Assembly (NCBI GenBank): GCA_009691715.1
Contig: SIAN01000003.1
Coordinates: 1-64,000, forward strand
Source: Planctomycetota bacterium
Lineage (GTDB): Bacteria > Planctomycetota > B15-G4 > SIAN01
Length of the DNA stretch: 64,000 bases
Direction of reading: 5' to 3'
How positions within the stretch are numbered: position 1 is the stretch's first letter; each line of letters starts with the position of its first letter. The notes beneath the pieces are model-generated. The model saw nothing but the letters and a program-made list of their open reading frames with translations, did no database searches and was not told the DNA's origin. Positions 53,270 through 63,363 of this stretch are shown here, piece after piece. A program made the position numbers and the translations under genes.

Positions 53270-53683
53270 TCACTTGATCTCGACGGTGGCGCCGTTCTCC
53301 GTGAGCTTCTTCTTGATCTCTTCGGCCTCTTCCTTGGTGAGCCCCGTCTTGACCGGCTTGGGCGCCGCCTCGACGAGGTCCTTGGCTTCCTTGAGACCGA
53401 GGCCGGTGATCTCGCGAACCACCTTGATGACCTGGATCTTCTTTTCGCCGGAAGCCACCAGGACGACGTCGAAGGCGGTCTTCACCTCCGGCTTCGCCTC
53501 GCCGGCGCCAGCACTCGGCGCTGCGGCCGCGACTGCGATCGCCGCCTGCACTTCGAAGACGGTCTCGAAGTCCTTTTTGAACTGCGCGAGCTCGATAACC
53601 GTCATTTTCGAGATCGCCGTCAACACCTGCTTGGACGAGCCATCCACCAGGGCGTTGAGTCGGTCCATGATCGCCTGCGACAT
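53270..53683 (-). CDS. rplL: 50S ribosomal protein L7/L12
   Basis: L7/L12 forms the ribosomal stalk that recruits translation factors. The 137-aa protein has an N-terminal dimerisation helix (about 1-45), an Ala/Gly-rich hinge (47-63) and the C-terminal domain [35 protein letters not shown] in pieces. The gap to rplJ is 158 bp, longer than usual, and contains a hairpin closed by a UUCG loop (53708-53721). Confidence 0.97.
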   Translation of the reverse strand: MSQAIMDRLNALVDGSSKQVLTAISKMTVIELAQFKKDFETVFEVQAAIAVAAAAPSAGAGEAKPEVKTAFDVVLVASGEKKIQVIKVVREITGLGLKEAKDLVEAAPKPVKTGLTKEEAEEIKKKLTENGATVEIK

Positions 53684-53707
53684 CGCATCCTCCGTGGTTC
53701 AGATCCA

Positions 53708-53721
53708 GCGCCCGAAGGCGC
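53708..53721 (-). promoter_or_regulatory. cUUCGg tetraloop hairpin upstream of rplL
   Basis: On the minus strand GCGCC-UUCG-GGCGC forms a very stable 5-bp hairpin 25 nt before the rplL start. It may set the rplJ/rplL expression ratio by affecting processing or initiation; this is a guess from position. Confidence 0.4.
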
Positions 53722-53841
53722 GTTTCCATCGTTCTCTGTCGTAACGGGCAGCGCGTGGGCGATTCCGAATCCCCCTGCGCCGACACGTGATCGCGCGCTC
53801 GCCGAAGCGAAGCGCCGGGTCCCGTGCCTTGGTGGCAGTAC

Positions 53842-54372
53842 TCAGGCGGCCGTCTTCTCCTGCTTCCGAGCCAGCGCGTCCGCGAGGGCCGCCGGCGACG
53901 TGAGGAGACTCTGCGTGAGCGCGAGCACGCCGGTGAGCGGCGCGGCGATCACAGAGAGAACTTGCGCAAGCAACGTCTTGCGGTCCGGGATGTCCTTGAA
54001 TTTCGCGACTTCCGCGGGCTTCAACACCTTGCTCTCGAACACTCCGCCGCGAACGGCCAGCTTTCCGGTTTTCTTTCCGAAGTCGGCGGCCAATCGCACG
54101 GCAGCAGGCAGCCCTTCACCGCCGTAGATCAACGCCGAAGCTCCCGCCAGCACGTCGCGCAACTCGTCCGGCTGGACGGCGTCCTTCAGCGCCACACATA
54201 CGAGCGACGTCTTCACGACCAGCACGCTGACGCCCTTGGCGCGGGCGAGCCTGCGCAAGTCCGTGAACTGCGCGACGGAAATCCCAGCGGTGTCGACCGC
54301 TACGAAGTCCGGGGAAGCGCCAAGGCGCTTCTGGTATTCCTTGACCACCGCCGCATTGATCCGGTTCGCCAT
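53842..54372 (-). CDS. rplJ: 50S ribosomal protein L10
   Basis: L10 anchors L7/L12 dimers to the ribosome. The 176-aa protein has the N-terminal RNA-binding domain (VKEYQKRLGASPDFVAVDTAGISVAQFTDLRR in pieces, LVVKTSLV) and a C-terminal helix that binds L12 (ALTQSLLTSPAALADALARKQE). It starts 5 bp after rplA, so the L10 leader often found in front of rplJ cannot lie immediately before it. Confidence 0.95.
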   Translation of the reverse strand: MANRINAAVVKEYQKRLGASPDFVAVDTAGISVAQFTDLRRLARAKGVSVLVVKTSLVCVALKDAVQPDELRDVLAGASALIYGGEGLPAAVRLAADFGKKTGKLAVRGGVFESKVLKPAEVAKFKDIPDRKTLLAQVLSVIAAPLTGVLALTQSLLTSPAALADALARKQEKTAA

Positions 54373-54377
54373 GGCTT

Positions 54378-55061
54378 TCAGACCCCTTCCACGAAGACGC
54401 CGGGCCCCATCGACGTCGAGAGCGCGACGCTCTGGATGTAGACGCCCTTCGACGCCGCTGGCTTCTGCGCCCGGATGAAGGTGAGGATCGCCTCGATGTT
54501 GGCGACGATCTTCTCCGGCGCGAACGACCGCTTGGCGACCGGCGCGTGGACGATCCCGTGCGCATCCGCGCGAATCTGAACCTTGCCGGCAGCAAACTCG
54601 CGAACCGCGCTGCCGACATCCGCAGTCACCGTGCCATTCTTGGGCGACGGCATCTTTCCCTGCGGTCCGAGCACTTTGCCGAGACGTCCAACGACACCCA
54701 TCATGTCGGGCGCCGCGACGACGACGTCGAAGTCGAACCAGCCATCGCTGATCCGCTTGGCGAGCTCTTCGCCACCGACCTCAGTGGCACCCGCTGCCTT
54801 CGCCGCATCGACTCGATCACCCTTCGCGAAGCAGATCACGCGCGCCGTCTTGCCCACGCCGTGAGGCAGGGAGATCGCACCGCGGACGATCTGATCAGAC
54901 TTCTTGGTGTCGATGCCGAGGCGAACGGCAATGTCCACCGTCTCGTCGAACTTCGGCGGCTTCATCCGCTTCAGGAGATCCACCGCTTCGGTGAGCGGGG
55001 CGCTGCGGCGGGTGCCGAGCACCTTCTGGTTCTCCTGGTAGCGCTTGGAACGCTGTCGCAT
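54378..55061 (-). CDS. rplA: 50S ribosomal protein L1
   Basis: L1 forms the mobile stalk at the E site and can repress its own operon. The 227-aa protein has [67 protein letters not shown] and [14 protein letters not shown] in pieces. The 227-bp gap to rplK includes an 18-bp-period direct repeat (55114-55149) and no gene that I recognise. Confidence 0.97.
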   Translation of the reverse strand: MRQRSKRYQENQKVLGTRRSAPLTEAVDLLKRMKPPKFDETVDIAVRLGIDTKKSDQIVRGAISLPHGVGKTARVICFAKGDRVDAAKAAGATEVGGEELAKRISDGWFDFDVVVAAPDMMGVVGRLGKVLGPQGKMPSPKNGTVTADVGSAVREFAAGKVQIRADAHGIVHAPVAKRSFAPEKIVANIEAILTFIRAQKPAASKGVYIQSVALSTSMGPGVFVEGV

Positions 55062-55288
55062 GGTGTCTCGCTACCTGACCTTGCACTGGCTAGGCGTCAC
55101 GACGCCCGACCCAGTCGTGTGCTCGTCGACCGTCGTGTTGCTCGTCGATCACAGCCAACCCTTCGCGTCGAGACGGTTCACCGCCTCGAACCCAACTCAC
55201 CCCTCGACCGGACCGACCCTCTGGCGGTGCCGAACAGACCGCACCCAACGGACGGCGCAGGATGCGCCAGCGAACACGCGTTCGCGAA

Positions 55289-55726
55289 TCAGCCCTCGAC
55301 CTTGATGCCCATCGAGCGAGCCGTCCCTTCGACGATGCGGATCGCGGCGCCAATCGAGTTCGCGCGCAAGTCAGGCAGCTTGACCTTCGCGATGTCCTCG
55401 ACCTGTTTCTTGGAGACCGTCCCGACGGTCTCTCTGCCGGCGATCCCCGACCCCTTCGCGATGTTCGCCGCCTTCTTCAACAACACCGATGCCGGCGGCG
55501 TCTTGAGGATGAAGGAGAAGCTCTTGTCCTTGAAGATCGTGAGCTCGACCGGCACGACCGTCCCCTGCTGGGGGCGAGTCGCGTCGTTGTACTGCTTGAC
55601 GAACATCCCGATGTTGATGCCGTGCGGGCCGAGCGCGGTGCCGACCGGCGGCGCGGGCGTCGCCTGCCCCGCGTTCAGCGCAAGCTTGACAACGACGTGG
55701 ACTACCTTGGTTCCTGCAGCAGCCAC
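55289..55726 (-). CDS. rplK: 50S ribosomal protein L11
   Basis: L11 binds the GTPase-associated centre. The start is GTG 55726, preceded by a perfect AGGAGG five bases upstream; this decides against longer frames. The 145-aa product has KLALNAGQATPAPPVGTALGPHGINIGMF, the linker-region prolines and the C-terminal RNA-binding domain (KAANIAKGSGIAGRETVGTVSKKQVEDIAKVKLPDL in pieces). Confidence 0.96.
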   Translation of the reverse strand: MAAAGTKVVHVVVKLALNAGQATPAPPVGTALGPHGINIGMFVKQYNDATRPQQGTVVPVELTIFKDKSFSFILKTPPASVLLKKAANIAKGSGIAGRETVGTVSKKQVEDIAKVKLPDLRANSIGAAIRIVEGTARSMGIKVEG

Positions 55727-55850
55727 CGCTACCTCCTGATCGCAGCGACCGTGTCGCCGACGCTCGAGGTGCGCGAGTCCTCGCGACACCTCACCTCATT
55801 GCTCGTTCAATCGCTAAACGACCTTCGCCTACCCCGCCAGCGCCCCGTTT

Positions 55851-55874
55851 CAGACTCAGACTCAGACTCAGACT
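55851..55874. repeat. Four 6-bp repeats over the nusG stop codon
   Basis: CAGACT is repeated four times. On the minus strand this places the nusG TGA inside GTC-TGA units, so the gene's stop is followed by two more in-frame TGA codons within 12 nt, and a third at the array edge. Confidence 0.9.
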
Positions 55875-56437
55875 GCCTCGACCTGCCAGTACTCGAGTTC
55901 CACCGGCGTCTCGCGCCCGAAAATCATCACGTTCACCCGCACGAGTCCCTTCTGCGGATGGACTTCGGCGACGACACCGCTGAAGTTCTCGAACGGGCCT
56001 TCCTTGATCTTCACTTTGTCGCCGATGCCAAACTGGATATCGAGCTTGGGCTTCTCCTCGGCCGACTTGAGCCCGCCGACGAGCTTCTCAGCCTCGTGCG
56101 GCTCCATCGGCATTGGGAGGTTATCGGAGCCGATGAAGTCACCGATCCCGCTCGTGCCGCGGACGAGGTACCAGCTTTCCTCATCGAGGAGCATCTCGAC
56201 CAGGATGTAGCCCGGGAAGATCTTCCGCTGCCCCTCGCGCCGCTTGCCGCCCTTGATCTCGGTGAACTTCTCCGTCGGAACCAGGACGGTGCGGATCCGC
56301 TCGTGCGTGCCGGCCGCCTTCACGCGAGCGAGCAGATTGTCGCGGACTCGCTCTTCGCGATTCGAAGCTACGCGGACCACGTACCAGCGGAACTCCTTCG
56401 GAGCGCTGGCCGCGGGGTGAGTCGACTCACCGACCAT
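55868..56437 (-). CDS. nusG: Transcription termination/antitermination factor NusG
   Basis: NusG binds RNA polymerase and couples it to Rho or ribosomes. The 189-aa protein has the NGN domain (WYVVRVASNREERVRDNLLAR, VLVPTEKFTEIKGGKRRE, KIFPGYILVEM) and the C-terminal KOW motif (DKVKIKEGPFENFSGVVAEVHPQKGLVRV in pieces). It overlaps secE by 11 bp. Its stop codon is tandemly duplicated. Confidence 0.97.
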   Translation of the reverse strand: MVGESTHPAASAPKEFRWYVVRVASNREERVRDNLLARVKAAGTHERIRTVLVPTEKFTEIKGGKRREGQRKIFPGYILVEMLLDEESWYLVRGTSGIGDFIGSDNLPMPMEPHEAEKLVGGLKSAEEKPKLDIQFGIGDKVKIKEGPFENFSGVVAEVHPQKGLVRVNVMIFGRETPVELEYWQVEAV

Positions 56438-56870
56438 CGGCAGAGCCTCCGTAGAGGACCTTGAAGAAAAAGTTCTCGAGCCCGAAATCGGACAAGAGCA
56501 GGAAGCTCGAGAGGATGATGACGCAGGCGATCACGATCATCGACGCCTTGCGCGCTTCGTCGAACGAAGGCCAAGTGACCTTCTTCATCTCGAGTTCGGT
56601 GTCGATCAGCAGATCGGCGAACTTCGGCGCGTTCACTAGGCGCAGCGTGCCCCACGCCGCGACCGCGAAGATCGCGAGCGCGCCTAGAAAGCCCGGCGTC
56701 AACGGGAACGCGAGCACCGGAATCTCGAAACCGAGCAGGTCCCTCTCGAAGAAGTTCCACCGCTGCGACCAGAGGAAGAAGCGGTGTCCCGCAAGGAACG
56801 CAAAGCCGGCGAGCGACCAGAATGCGGTCGCTCGGGCGATTCCACCCTCACCCGGCTTGTATTTGAACAT
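56427..56870 (-). CDS. secE: SecE translocase subunit with extra N-terminal membrane segments
   Basis: SecE clamps the SecY channel. The conserved part is the C-terminal third (residues 89-140): MKKVTWPSFDEARKASMI followed by one transmembrane helix. Before it come two additional hydrophobic segments (about 16-34 and 51-75), so the 147-aa protein probably spans the membrane three times, like long SecE forms of E. coli. It follows rpmG by 114 bp and overlaps nusG. Confidence 0.93.
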   Translation of the reverse strand: MFKYKPGEGGIARATAFWSLAGFAFLAGHRFFLWSQRWNFFERDLLGFEIPVLAFPLTPGFLGALAIFAVAAWGTLRLVNAPKFADLLIDTELEMKKVTWPSFDEARKASMIVIACVIILSSFLLLSDFGLENFFFKVLYGGSADGR

Positions 56871-56984
56871 CGACCCCTCTCGGTCCGTGCGAGTCGCCGT
56901 ACGCTGCTTCGGCGGCTCTCCCGAAAGAAAGGCGCACGCGCCTGCGTGCGCCGACGATGGCTCGCGACCTGCCCTAGCGCTGAC

Positions 56985-57134
56985 CTACTTTCGCTTCTCT
57001 TTGTGTGAACGGTGCCCGCGGCAAAACTTGCAGTACTTCTTCAGTTCGAGCTTGTTCGTGTCCTTGGGGTCTTTCGGAGTGCGGTAGTTCCGATTCCCGC
57101 AGGCGACGCACTCGAGAAACATCCACTCGCGCAT
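56985..57134 (-). CDS. rpmG: 50S ribosomal protein L33, zinc-binding form
   Basis: A 49-aa gene: ATG 57134 to TAG 56985, too short for long-ORF searches. The product begins [17 protein letters not shown], has [21 protein letters not shown] and a basic end. Two CxxC pairs (Cys9/Cys12 and Cys35/Cys38) mark the zinc form. It sits between tuf and secE, its common place. Confidence 0.95.
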   Translation of the reverse strand: MREWMFLECVACGNRNYRTPKDPKDTNKLELKKYCKFCRGHRSHKEKRK

Positions 57135-57238
57135 GACTTGGATCTGCCGTTTCTTTTAGAGCCAGGGTCGCCACGGTGTCTCACACCGACAAGCCGACCC
57201 GCCGAGCGATCGCCCGTCGGGTCATCGTCGCGCGCAGC

Positions 57239-58438
<1,200 letters not shown>

Positions 58439-58716
58439 GGGTCCTTTGCTCTCCTGGATCTCCGACCTCGCGAACCGTGTTCACGGTCGCATTCGGTCGT
58501 CAGTCTTGGTCGATCCGTTGTTCGATCTGCTGGTGATTCGCCGCGCACCGACGGCACTGTCTCGCAACAACTTCCGTCACCGCGCGTTGTTTGTCTGGTT
58601 CGTCTTCTTGGTCGTTCGCTACGTGTTTTCAGTCGTCTGCGGCTTCGTCGCGCTCGATTCTCGCCCGACGAAGGGCGGAGGATCCTCCCCGTTCGACCCC
58701 GCCAACGCAAGTGCCT

Positions 58717-58791
58717 TGGAGCGGGTGAAGGGAATCGGACCCTCAACAGCCAGCTTGGAAGGCTGGCGCTCTACCATTGAGCTACACCCGC
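58717..58791 (-). tRNA. tRNA-Gly (TCC anticodon)
   Basis: A complete cloverleaf with acceptor GCGGGTG/CACCCGC, D-arm AGCTCAATGGTAGAGC, anticodon TCC in CCTTCCAAG, T-arm GAGGGTCCGATTCCCTTC and an encoded CCA end after discriminator T. It is the last of three tRNAs before tuf, as in E. coli's thrU-tyrU-glyT-thrT-tufB order. Confidence 0.97.
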
Positions 58792-59084
58792 ACTCAGGAT
58801 CAAAGTCACCCGGATCGTCAAGGTCTCCGCCGATCGGCCCATTGAGGTTCCGCGAACCGCCCGGCGACGACGAAACGGTCTCTCGCCCGAAGCCAGTGAA
58901 CAGTTCGACCTTACCGGGTCGATCTCAAGCGCGTTGCGCCACGTTGCAGGACCGGTTCCGATTCCCGAACTCGTGGCCGGTCCGGGTTGAGGCCGGTTCG
59001 AGCCTACTCGCCAAGCATCCTCAGTGCGTGGAGCCCGAGCGCGTGGAGTCCGAGTGCGTGGAGCCCGGCGCACAAGGCGATGCG
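58792..59084. other. Spacer between tRNA-Tyr and tRNA-Gly
   Basis: A 293-bp spacer with no gene or RNA fold that I can support. It contains three 15-bp repeats (consensus GTGCGTGGAGCCCGA) at 59024-59068, close to the tRNA-Tyr 3' end. T-arm-like GGTTCGAGCC near 58993-59002 is on the other strand and is not part of a cloverleaf. Confidence 0.7.
59024..59068. repeat. Three 15-bp repeats downstream of tRNA-Tyr
   Basis: Three contiguous 15-bp units, GTGCGTGGAGCCCGA with one to two changes each. On the minus strand each reads ...CTCCACGC..., echoing the CTCCA end of the flanking tRNAs. Confidence 0.9.
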
Positions 59085-59169
59085 TGGTGGGGAGAGCAGG
59101 ATTTGAACCTGCGAAGCCGATGGCAACGGATTTACAGTCCGTCCCCTTTGACCACTTGGGTATCTCCCC
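59085..59169 (-). tRNA. tRNA-Tyr (GTA anticodon)
   Basis: An 85-nt class II tRNA with acceptor GGGGAGA/TCTCCCC, anticodon GTA in GACTGTAAATC, a long variable arm, T-arm GCAGGTTCAAATCCTGC and encoded CCA after discriminator A. Class II length is normal for bacterial tRNA-Tyr. Confidence 0.97.
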
Positions 59170-59302
59170 CTAGGAACCGTCAGGAAAACTGTCCGGAGCG
59201 TCGCGCCGCAGCGCGCATTCCCAACCGAGCGCTCTCCGCTCCGCCTGGCGCGCCGCCTCCCGCCCCGACGCAAGCCCCCAAGAGCCAAACGTGTGGAGTC
59301 GG

Positions 59303-59378
59303 TGGAGCTAGCGGCGGGAGTTGAACCCGCAACCACCCGCTTACAAAGCGGGTGCTCTGCCAGTTGAGCTACGCCAGC
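59303..59378 (-). tRNA. tRNA-Thr (TGT anticodon)
   Basis: A 76-nt cloverleaf with acceptor GCTGGCG/CGCTAGC (one G-U pair), D-arm AGCTCAACTGGCAGAGC, anticodon TGT in CTTTGTAAG, T-arm GCGGGTTCAACTCCCGC and encoded CCA. It is the first gene of the tRNA-tuf transcription unit. Confidence 0.97.
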
Positions 59379-59495
59379 AAAGCTAGTGGGCGCGGATACT
59401 CGCGGTCGAAGTGGCGCGCGACCGAATCGGGCTGGTGCGTTTCGGTCAGCGCGAATGCTCCGCTCACCTCTTCGATACCAGCGGCGAAGCGCGGG

Positions 59496-59523
59496 AGCGT
59501 AGCCGACTCGCTCGGAGAGTCAA
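59496..59523 (-). promoter_or_regulatory. Candidate promoter of the tRNA-tuf unit
   Basis: On the minus strand TTGACT (59518-59523), a 16-bp spacer and TACGCT (59496-59501) make a plausible sigma70 promoter about 120 nt before the tRNA-Thr gene and just beyond the response-regulator stop. The spacing and G/C-rich discriminator fit a growth-rate-controlled stable-RNA promoter, by inference. Confidence 0.55.
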
Positions 59524-59530
59524 CCCCGGG

Positions 59531-59953
59531 CTAATCGCAGGCGGCCGCAGAACTCGTTTCGCCTGGTTTGGGGATCGCTGCGACCAGAGCGTCGACGCGC
59601 GCACGCAGATCGAAGACATCGAGCGGCTTGCGGATGACCAGCGCCACCGACGGCACGCGCGCAACCGCTTCTTCGATCTCGGTCTCGAGAAACGCCGACG
59701 CGAGCACGATTCGCAACTCGGGGCGTAGACGCGATACCTCCCGAGCGAAGTCGAGTCCGGTGCGGTCCGGCAGAAGGAAGTCAGAGATGCACAGCGCGAT
59801 GTCGCGATGCGTGCGGACAGCTGCAAGTCCTTCCGCCACGGTCGGACAGGTCGTCACCCGATAGCCACCGGCGCCGAAGACGTCGGCGAGCAGACAAGCG
59901 ATCACGGTTTCATCCTCGACGACGAGGATGTGTCGCCCCAGTTCTTCCACCAT
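59531..59953 (-). CDS. Single-domain response regulator
   Basis: A 140-aa receiver domain with no output domain. The acidic pair is Glu13-Asp14 (VVEDE), the phosphoacceptor Asp58 (ISDFLLPDRTG), the switch Ser86 (LASAF) and the invariant Lys109 (RKPLD). It is therefore a CheY-like or phosphorelay protein acting by protein-protein contact. No histidine kinase is nearby. It lies between mutS2 and the tRNA-tuf promoter on the same strand. The C-terminal SSAAACD tail is unconserved. Confidence 0.93.
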   Translation of the reverse strand: MVEELGRHILVVEDETVIACLLADVFGAGGYRVTTCPTVAEGLAAVRTHRDIALCISDFLLPDRTGLDFAREVSRLRPELRIVLASAFLETEIEEAVARVPSVALVIRKPLDVFDLRARVDALVAAIPKPGETSSAAACD

Positions 59954-60010
59954 GGCGGTCGGTTGTAACGCCGTCGGCCCCCGCGACGCAACGCGAGGAT
60001 CATCCCTTAG

Positions 60011-62089
60011 TCATCCGCCGGCGTCGGGCAATTGCACTTCTTCGAGCGGCAGTTCGACCGGAAGCTGGCGATAGAGGACGGTCACGCTGCGCTTGATGAG
60101 ATCGACCTTGCGGACGACGCAGTGCTCGCGGTAGCGATGCAGGTAGACCGCGTCCCCTTTCTTCAGCCGGCCAAGATAGGCCGCTCGTCGCTCGGATAAT
60201 GCACACGAATCAGCGATCGACTCGACGAAGCGTCGCACGCCCTCGAAGCGCGCGGCGACGCTGGCCGGCACCGTCCCAAGCGCTGCCAATGCAGCGCGAC
60301 CGACTTCCTGCGCCGCCTTGAGTGCCCGTTCGACCTCACGATCACGTTCAACCGCGAGGAATCGCCCCTTCTCCGTCAGCGCACGTTCCTGCTCTTCAAG
60401 CGCCGCCGCCCTCACTTCCAACTCGCGGCGCAAGCGCTCCGCCGTCTCGAGGTGGTTGACCGCGGCCTGGCGCGCACGCGCCGCTTGCTCGCGAGCGCGG
60501 CCAACTTCGCTGCCCCTCCCTCCCGTCAGCCACGCTTCCGCACGATCGACGATCGACGCTGGGATGCCATGGCGGCGCGCGATCTTGAGCGCGTTGCTCT
60601 CTCCTGGCAGACCGAGCGTGAGGCGGAACAGTGGCTGCAGCGTGTCGCCATCGAACTCGAGCGACGCGTTCTCGACCCGCTCGACCTCGAATCCGAGATC
60701 CTTCAACCCCGACAGGTGGGTGGTCGCGACGACCTTCGCACCGCGTTCGAGCAGCGCGACCAGCAGCGCGCGCCCGAGCGCCTCACCCTCCTTCGGCTCC
60801 GTTCCAGTGCCGAGCTCGTCGAGCAACACGAGGCTCTTCGCCGTGGCGCGCTGAAGCGCGTCAGCGATCCGTCGCAGATGGCCCGAGAAGGTCGACAAGT
60901 TCTGCGCGAGATCCTGCTCGTCGCCGACATCGGCGTGCACTTCGTCGAACCACGGCACGAAGCTGCCCTCATCGACCGGCAACGGCACCGCCGCGAGCGC
61001 CAACGCGACCAGCAACCCGACCGCCTTCAGCGTCGCCGTCTTCCCGCCGGTGTTCGGCCCGCTCAGGATCAGCGCATCGAACGCTTTGCCGAGCTCGAGG
61101 TCGAACGGCACGATCGTCGTCCGACCCGAAGCGCCGGCCGAATGGAGCAACAGCGGGTGATAGGCCCGGCGCAACACCAGCGCTCCGCTGGTCCCGGTCG
61201 CCACCACGCGGCCTCCGATCGCACGACCGAAGCGCGCGCGCGCGAAGATCGCGTCGAGACTGGCGAGCCGTCGTTGCGCTTCGTGCATCGGCGCCTCGAG
61301 GCGGACCACCTCGCGCGTCCGCTCGAGCAAGATGCGATCGACCAGCCGGCGTTCGCGCGCTCGAAGGTCGGCGAGGCGATTCTGCGGTTCGATCAGTTCC
61401 TGGGGCTCGACGAAGGCCGTCTCGCCGGACGCCGATCGATCGTGCAGGATCCCGGCGATCCGCCCGCGCGCCTCTGCCTTCACCGCCAGCATCAAACGCC
61501 CGTCGCGCAACACCGGCGGCCCGTCACGCAAGTGCGCCCGCCACTCCGGTCGGGCGGCGACGTCGAGCGCCAGCTCGCGCACTCTCCGCTCCACCGGGAG
61601 CAGCGATTTTCGCGCATCGGCCAGTTCCGGCGAAGCTTCGTCGAGCACGGCGCCGGCGGCATCGACCGTCCGCTCGAGCAAGACCACCAACGCCTCGAGA
61701 TCGGGGATCGCCTTTGCGCGCGCCTGCAGCCGCGGCGCAGCGGATCGCGCCGCGAGGCGCTGGCGCACGAACTCCCCCGCCTTCACAGCGGCAAGCACCT
61801 GCGCGAGCTGGCGGCCGTCGAATCCGCTCGCCCGCTGCCGCGCGGCGTCGATCAGCGGCGCAAGGTCATCGATGCGCTGGAACGACGGCGCCGCCTGCGA
61901 TGCGAGCGCGGCCTGCGCTTCGCCGACGGCATCGGCGGCTTCGATCAGTGCGTCAGGCGACTGGAACGGCACCAGCCCGCGCAGCAGTCGTTGCCCGAGC
62001 GGACTCTCGGCCGATGCCGCGAGCAGCGCGCATGCCCGGCTCCAATCGAGCGCCTCCAGCGATGACTTCATCGCGCCAGCGCGCGGCAC
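60011..62089 (-). CDS. mutS2: MutS2 family ATPase lacking the Smr nuclease domain
   Basis: MutS2 proteins suppress recombination or rescue collided ribosomes. The 692-aa protein has the core domain (LEALDWSRACALL at the start, HDRSASGETAFVEPQ), the ATPase with Walker A GPNTGGKTATLKAVGL (about 343-358), LAQNLSTFSGHL, Walker B SLVLLDELGTGTEPKEG, and a coiled coil (about 520-600). It then ends in a KOW-like segment (LKKGDAVYLHRYREHCVV) without the usual 80-residue C-terminal Smr domain. It is not truncated by a visible frameshift. It diverges from the metB-like gene across 42 bp. Confidence 0.93.
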   Translation of the reverse strand: MPRAGAMKSSLEALDWSRACALLAASAESPLGQRLLRGLVPFQSPDALIEAADAVGEAQAALASQAAPSFQRIDDLAPLIDAARQRASGFDGRQLAQVLAAVKAGEFVRQRLAARSAAPRLQARAKAIPDLEALVVLLERTVDAAGAVLDEASPELADARKSLLPVERRVRELALDVAARPEWRAHLRDGPPVLRDGRLMLAVKAEARGRIAGILHDRSASGETAFVEPQELIEPQNRLADLRARERRLVDRILLERTREVVRLEAPMHEAQRRLASLDAIFARARFGRAIGGRVVATGTSGALVLRRAYHPLLLHSAGASGRTTIVPFDLELGKAFDALILSGPNTGGKTATLKAVGLLVALALAAVPLPVDEGSFVPWFDEVHADVGDEQDLAQNLSTFSGHLRRIADALQRATAKSLVLLDELGTGTEPKEGEALGRALLVALLERGAKVVATTHLSGLKDLGFEVERVENASLEFDGDTLQPLFRLTLGLPGESNALKIARRHGIPASIVDRAEAWLTGGRGSEVGRAREQAARARQAAVNHLETAERLRRELEVRAAALEEQERALTEKGRFLAVERDREVERALKAAQEVGRAALAALGTVPASVAARFEGVRRFVESIADSCALSERRAAYLGRLKKGDAVYLHRYREHCVVRKVDLIKRSVTVLYRQLPVELPLEEVQLPDAGG

Positions 62090-62131
62090 GCCGCCGAGAC
62101 AGGGCGAAACGGTCGGTTACACTTCGCGCTC

Positions 62132-63319
62132 ATGAACTCCTCGCACGATTCGCACGCCGCCGATGGTCTCGCGGATGGCTTCGGCACGCGCGCCGTCCAC
62201 GCTGGGCAACCGCCCGACCCGCTGACCGGGGCGTTGATGGTGCCCATCTACCAGAACTCGACCTACCGTCAACGCGCGCCGGCCGAGCCGATCGACGGCT
62301 ACGAATACGCGCGCACCAAGAACCCGACGCGGCTTGCGCTCGAGCGCAATCTTGCGGCGCTCGAGAGCGGCCGACATGGGCTCTGCTTCGCCAGCGGCCT
62401 CGCCGCGATCAATACGGTGCTGAACCTGCTGAAGAGCGGCGATCACGTCGTCGCCGGCGACGACCTCTACGGCGGGACCTGGCGCTTGTTCGAGAAGCTC
62501 TACGCCAACTTTGGCGTGACCTTCACCTACGTCGACCTCGCCGACCTCGCCGCGCTTCAAGGCGCGCTCCGACCGAACACCCGCCTGGTCTTCGCCGAGA
62601 CTCCCACCAACCCCCTACTCCGGATCTGCGATCTGCGCGCCGTGGCCCGGCTCGCACATTCCGCTGGCGCCAAGGTCGTCTGCGACAACACGTTCGCCAC
62701 GCCGTTCCTGCAGCGACCGCTCGAACTCGGTTGCGACATCGTCGTGCACAGCCTGACCAAGTACCTGGGCGGCCATTCCGACGTGATCGGCGGCGCGCTC
62801 ATCGTGAACGACGACGAACTCGCCGCGCGGCTGGCTTTCTTCCAGAACGCGGTCGGTGCAGTCCCGGGCCCGCAGGATTGCTTCCTGGTCCTGCGCGGAA
62901 CGAAGACCCTCCATCTGCGGATGGAGCGCCACTGCCAGACGGCGCAGCGCCTCGCGCGGTTCCTCGTCGCCCACCCGCAAGTCAGCAAGGTCTACTACCC
63001 CGGTTTGCGCGACCATCCGGGCCACGCCATCGCCGCCGCGCAGATGAACGGCTTCGGCGGGATGATCTCGTTCGTCGTGAAGGGCGACGTCGAGCGTGGC
63101 AAACGCGTCGCCGCTCGCGCTCGCTTGTTCGCATGCGCAGAGAGCCTTGGCGGCGTCGAATCGCTCATCGAGCACCCGCCGAGCATGACCCACGCGTCGA
63201 TTCCGGTCGAACTGCGGCGCGCGCGTGGACTTGACGACGGGTTGCTCCGGATCTCGTGTGGCGTCGAGGATGCGGACGATCTCGAGCGCGACCTCGCGCA
63301 GGCGATCGAGGCTCGCTGA
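62132..63319 (+). CDS. Cystathionine gamma-synthase/lyase-type PLP enzyme
   Basis: A 395-aa member of the Cys/Met-metabolism PLP family. The PLP lysine is Lys210 in HSLTKYLGGHSD. Other motifs are GTRAVHAGQPPDP, YEYARTKNPTRLALE, CFASGLAAI, and the C-terminal SLGGVESLIEHPPSMTHASIP. These are shared by cystathionine gamma-synthase (metB), gamma-lyase and beta-lyase, and the sequence alone does not settle which; the SLGGVESLIEHP and GHSD features favour gamma-type enzymes. No riboswitch fits the 42 bp before it. It ends 44 bp from the convergent HU-type gene. Confidence 0.9.
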   Translation: MNSSHDSHAADGLADGFGTRAVHAGQPPDPLTGALMVPIYQNSTYRQRAPAEPIDGYEYARTKNPTRLALERNLAALESGRHGLCFASGLAAINTVLNLLKSGDHVVAGDDLYGGTWRLFEKLYANFGVTFTYVDLADLAALQGALRPNTRLVFAETPTNPLLRICDLRAVARLAHSAGAKVVCDNTFATPFLQRPLELGCDIVVHSLTKYLGGHSDVIGGALIVNDDELAARLAFFQNAVGAVPGPQDCFLVLRGTKTLHLRMERHCQTAQRLARFLVAHPQVSKVYYPGLRDHPGHAIAAAQMNGFGGMISFVVKGDVERGKRVAARARLFACAESLGGVESLIEHPPSMTHASIPVELRRARGLDDGLLRISCGVEDADDLERDLAQAIEAR

Positions 63320-63363
63320 AATCGCCGATGGCGACGGCGCGGCGATGCGCAGCGCGGCCTGCG

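Noticed and set aside
57135..57238. tRNA-Trp between tuf and secE
   Set aside because: The gap between tuf and rpmG was read on both strands; only a weak 6-bp hairpin (57196-57223) is present.
58960..59010. Fourth tRNA between tRNA-Tyr and tRNA-Gly
   Set aside because: A T-arm-like GGTTCGAGCC appears but no matching acceptor, D-arm or anticodon arm can be drawn on either strand.
62090..62131. SAM or cobalamin riboswitch before the metB-like gene
   Set aside because: Only 42 bp separate the divergent starts, too short for either riboswitch.
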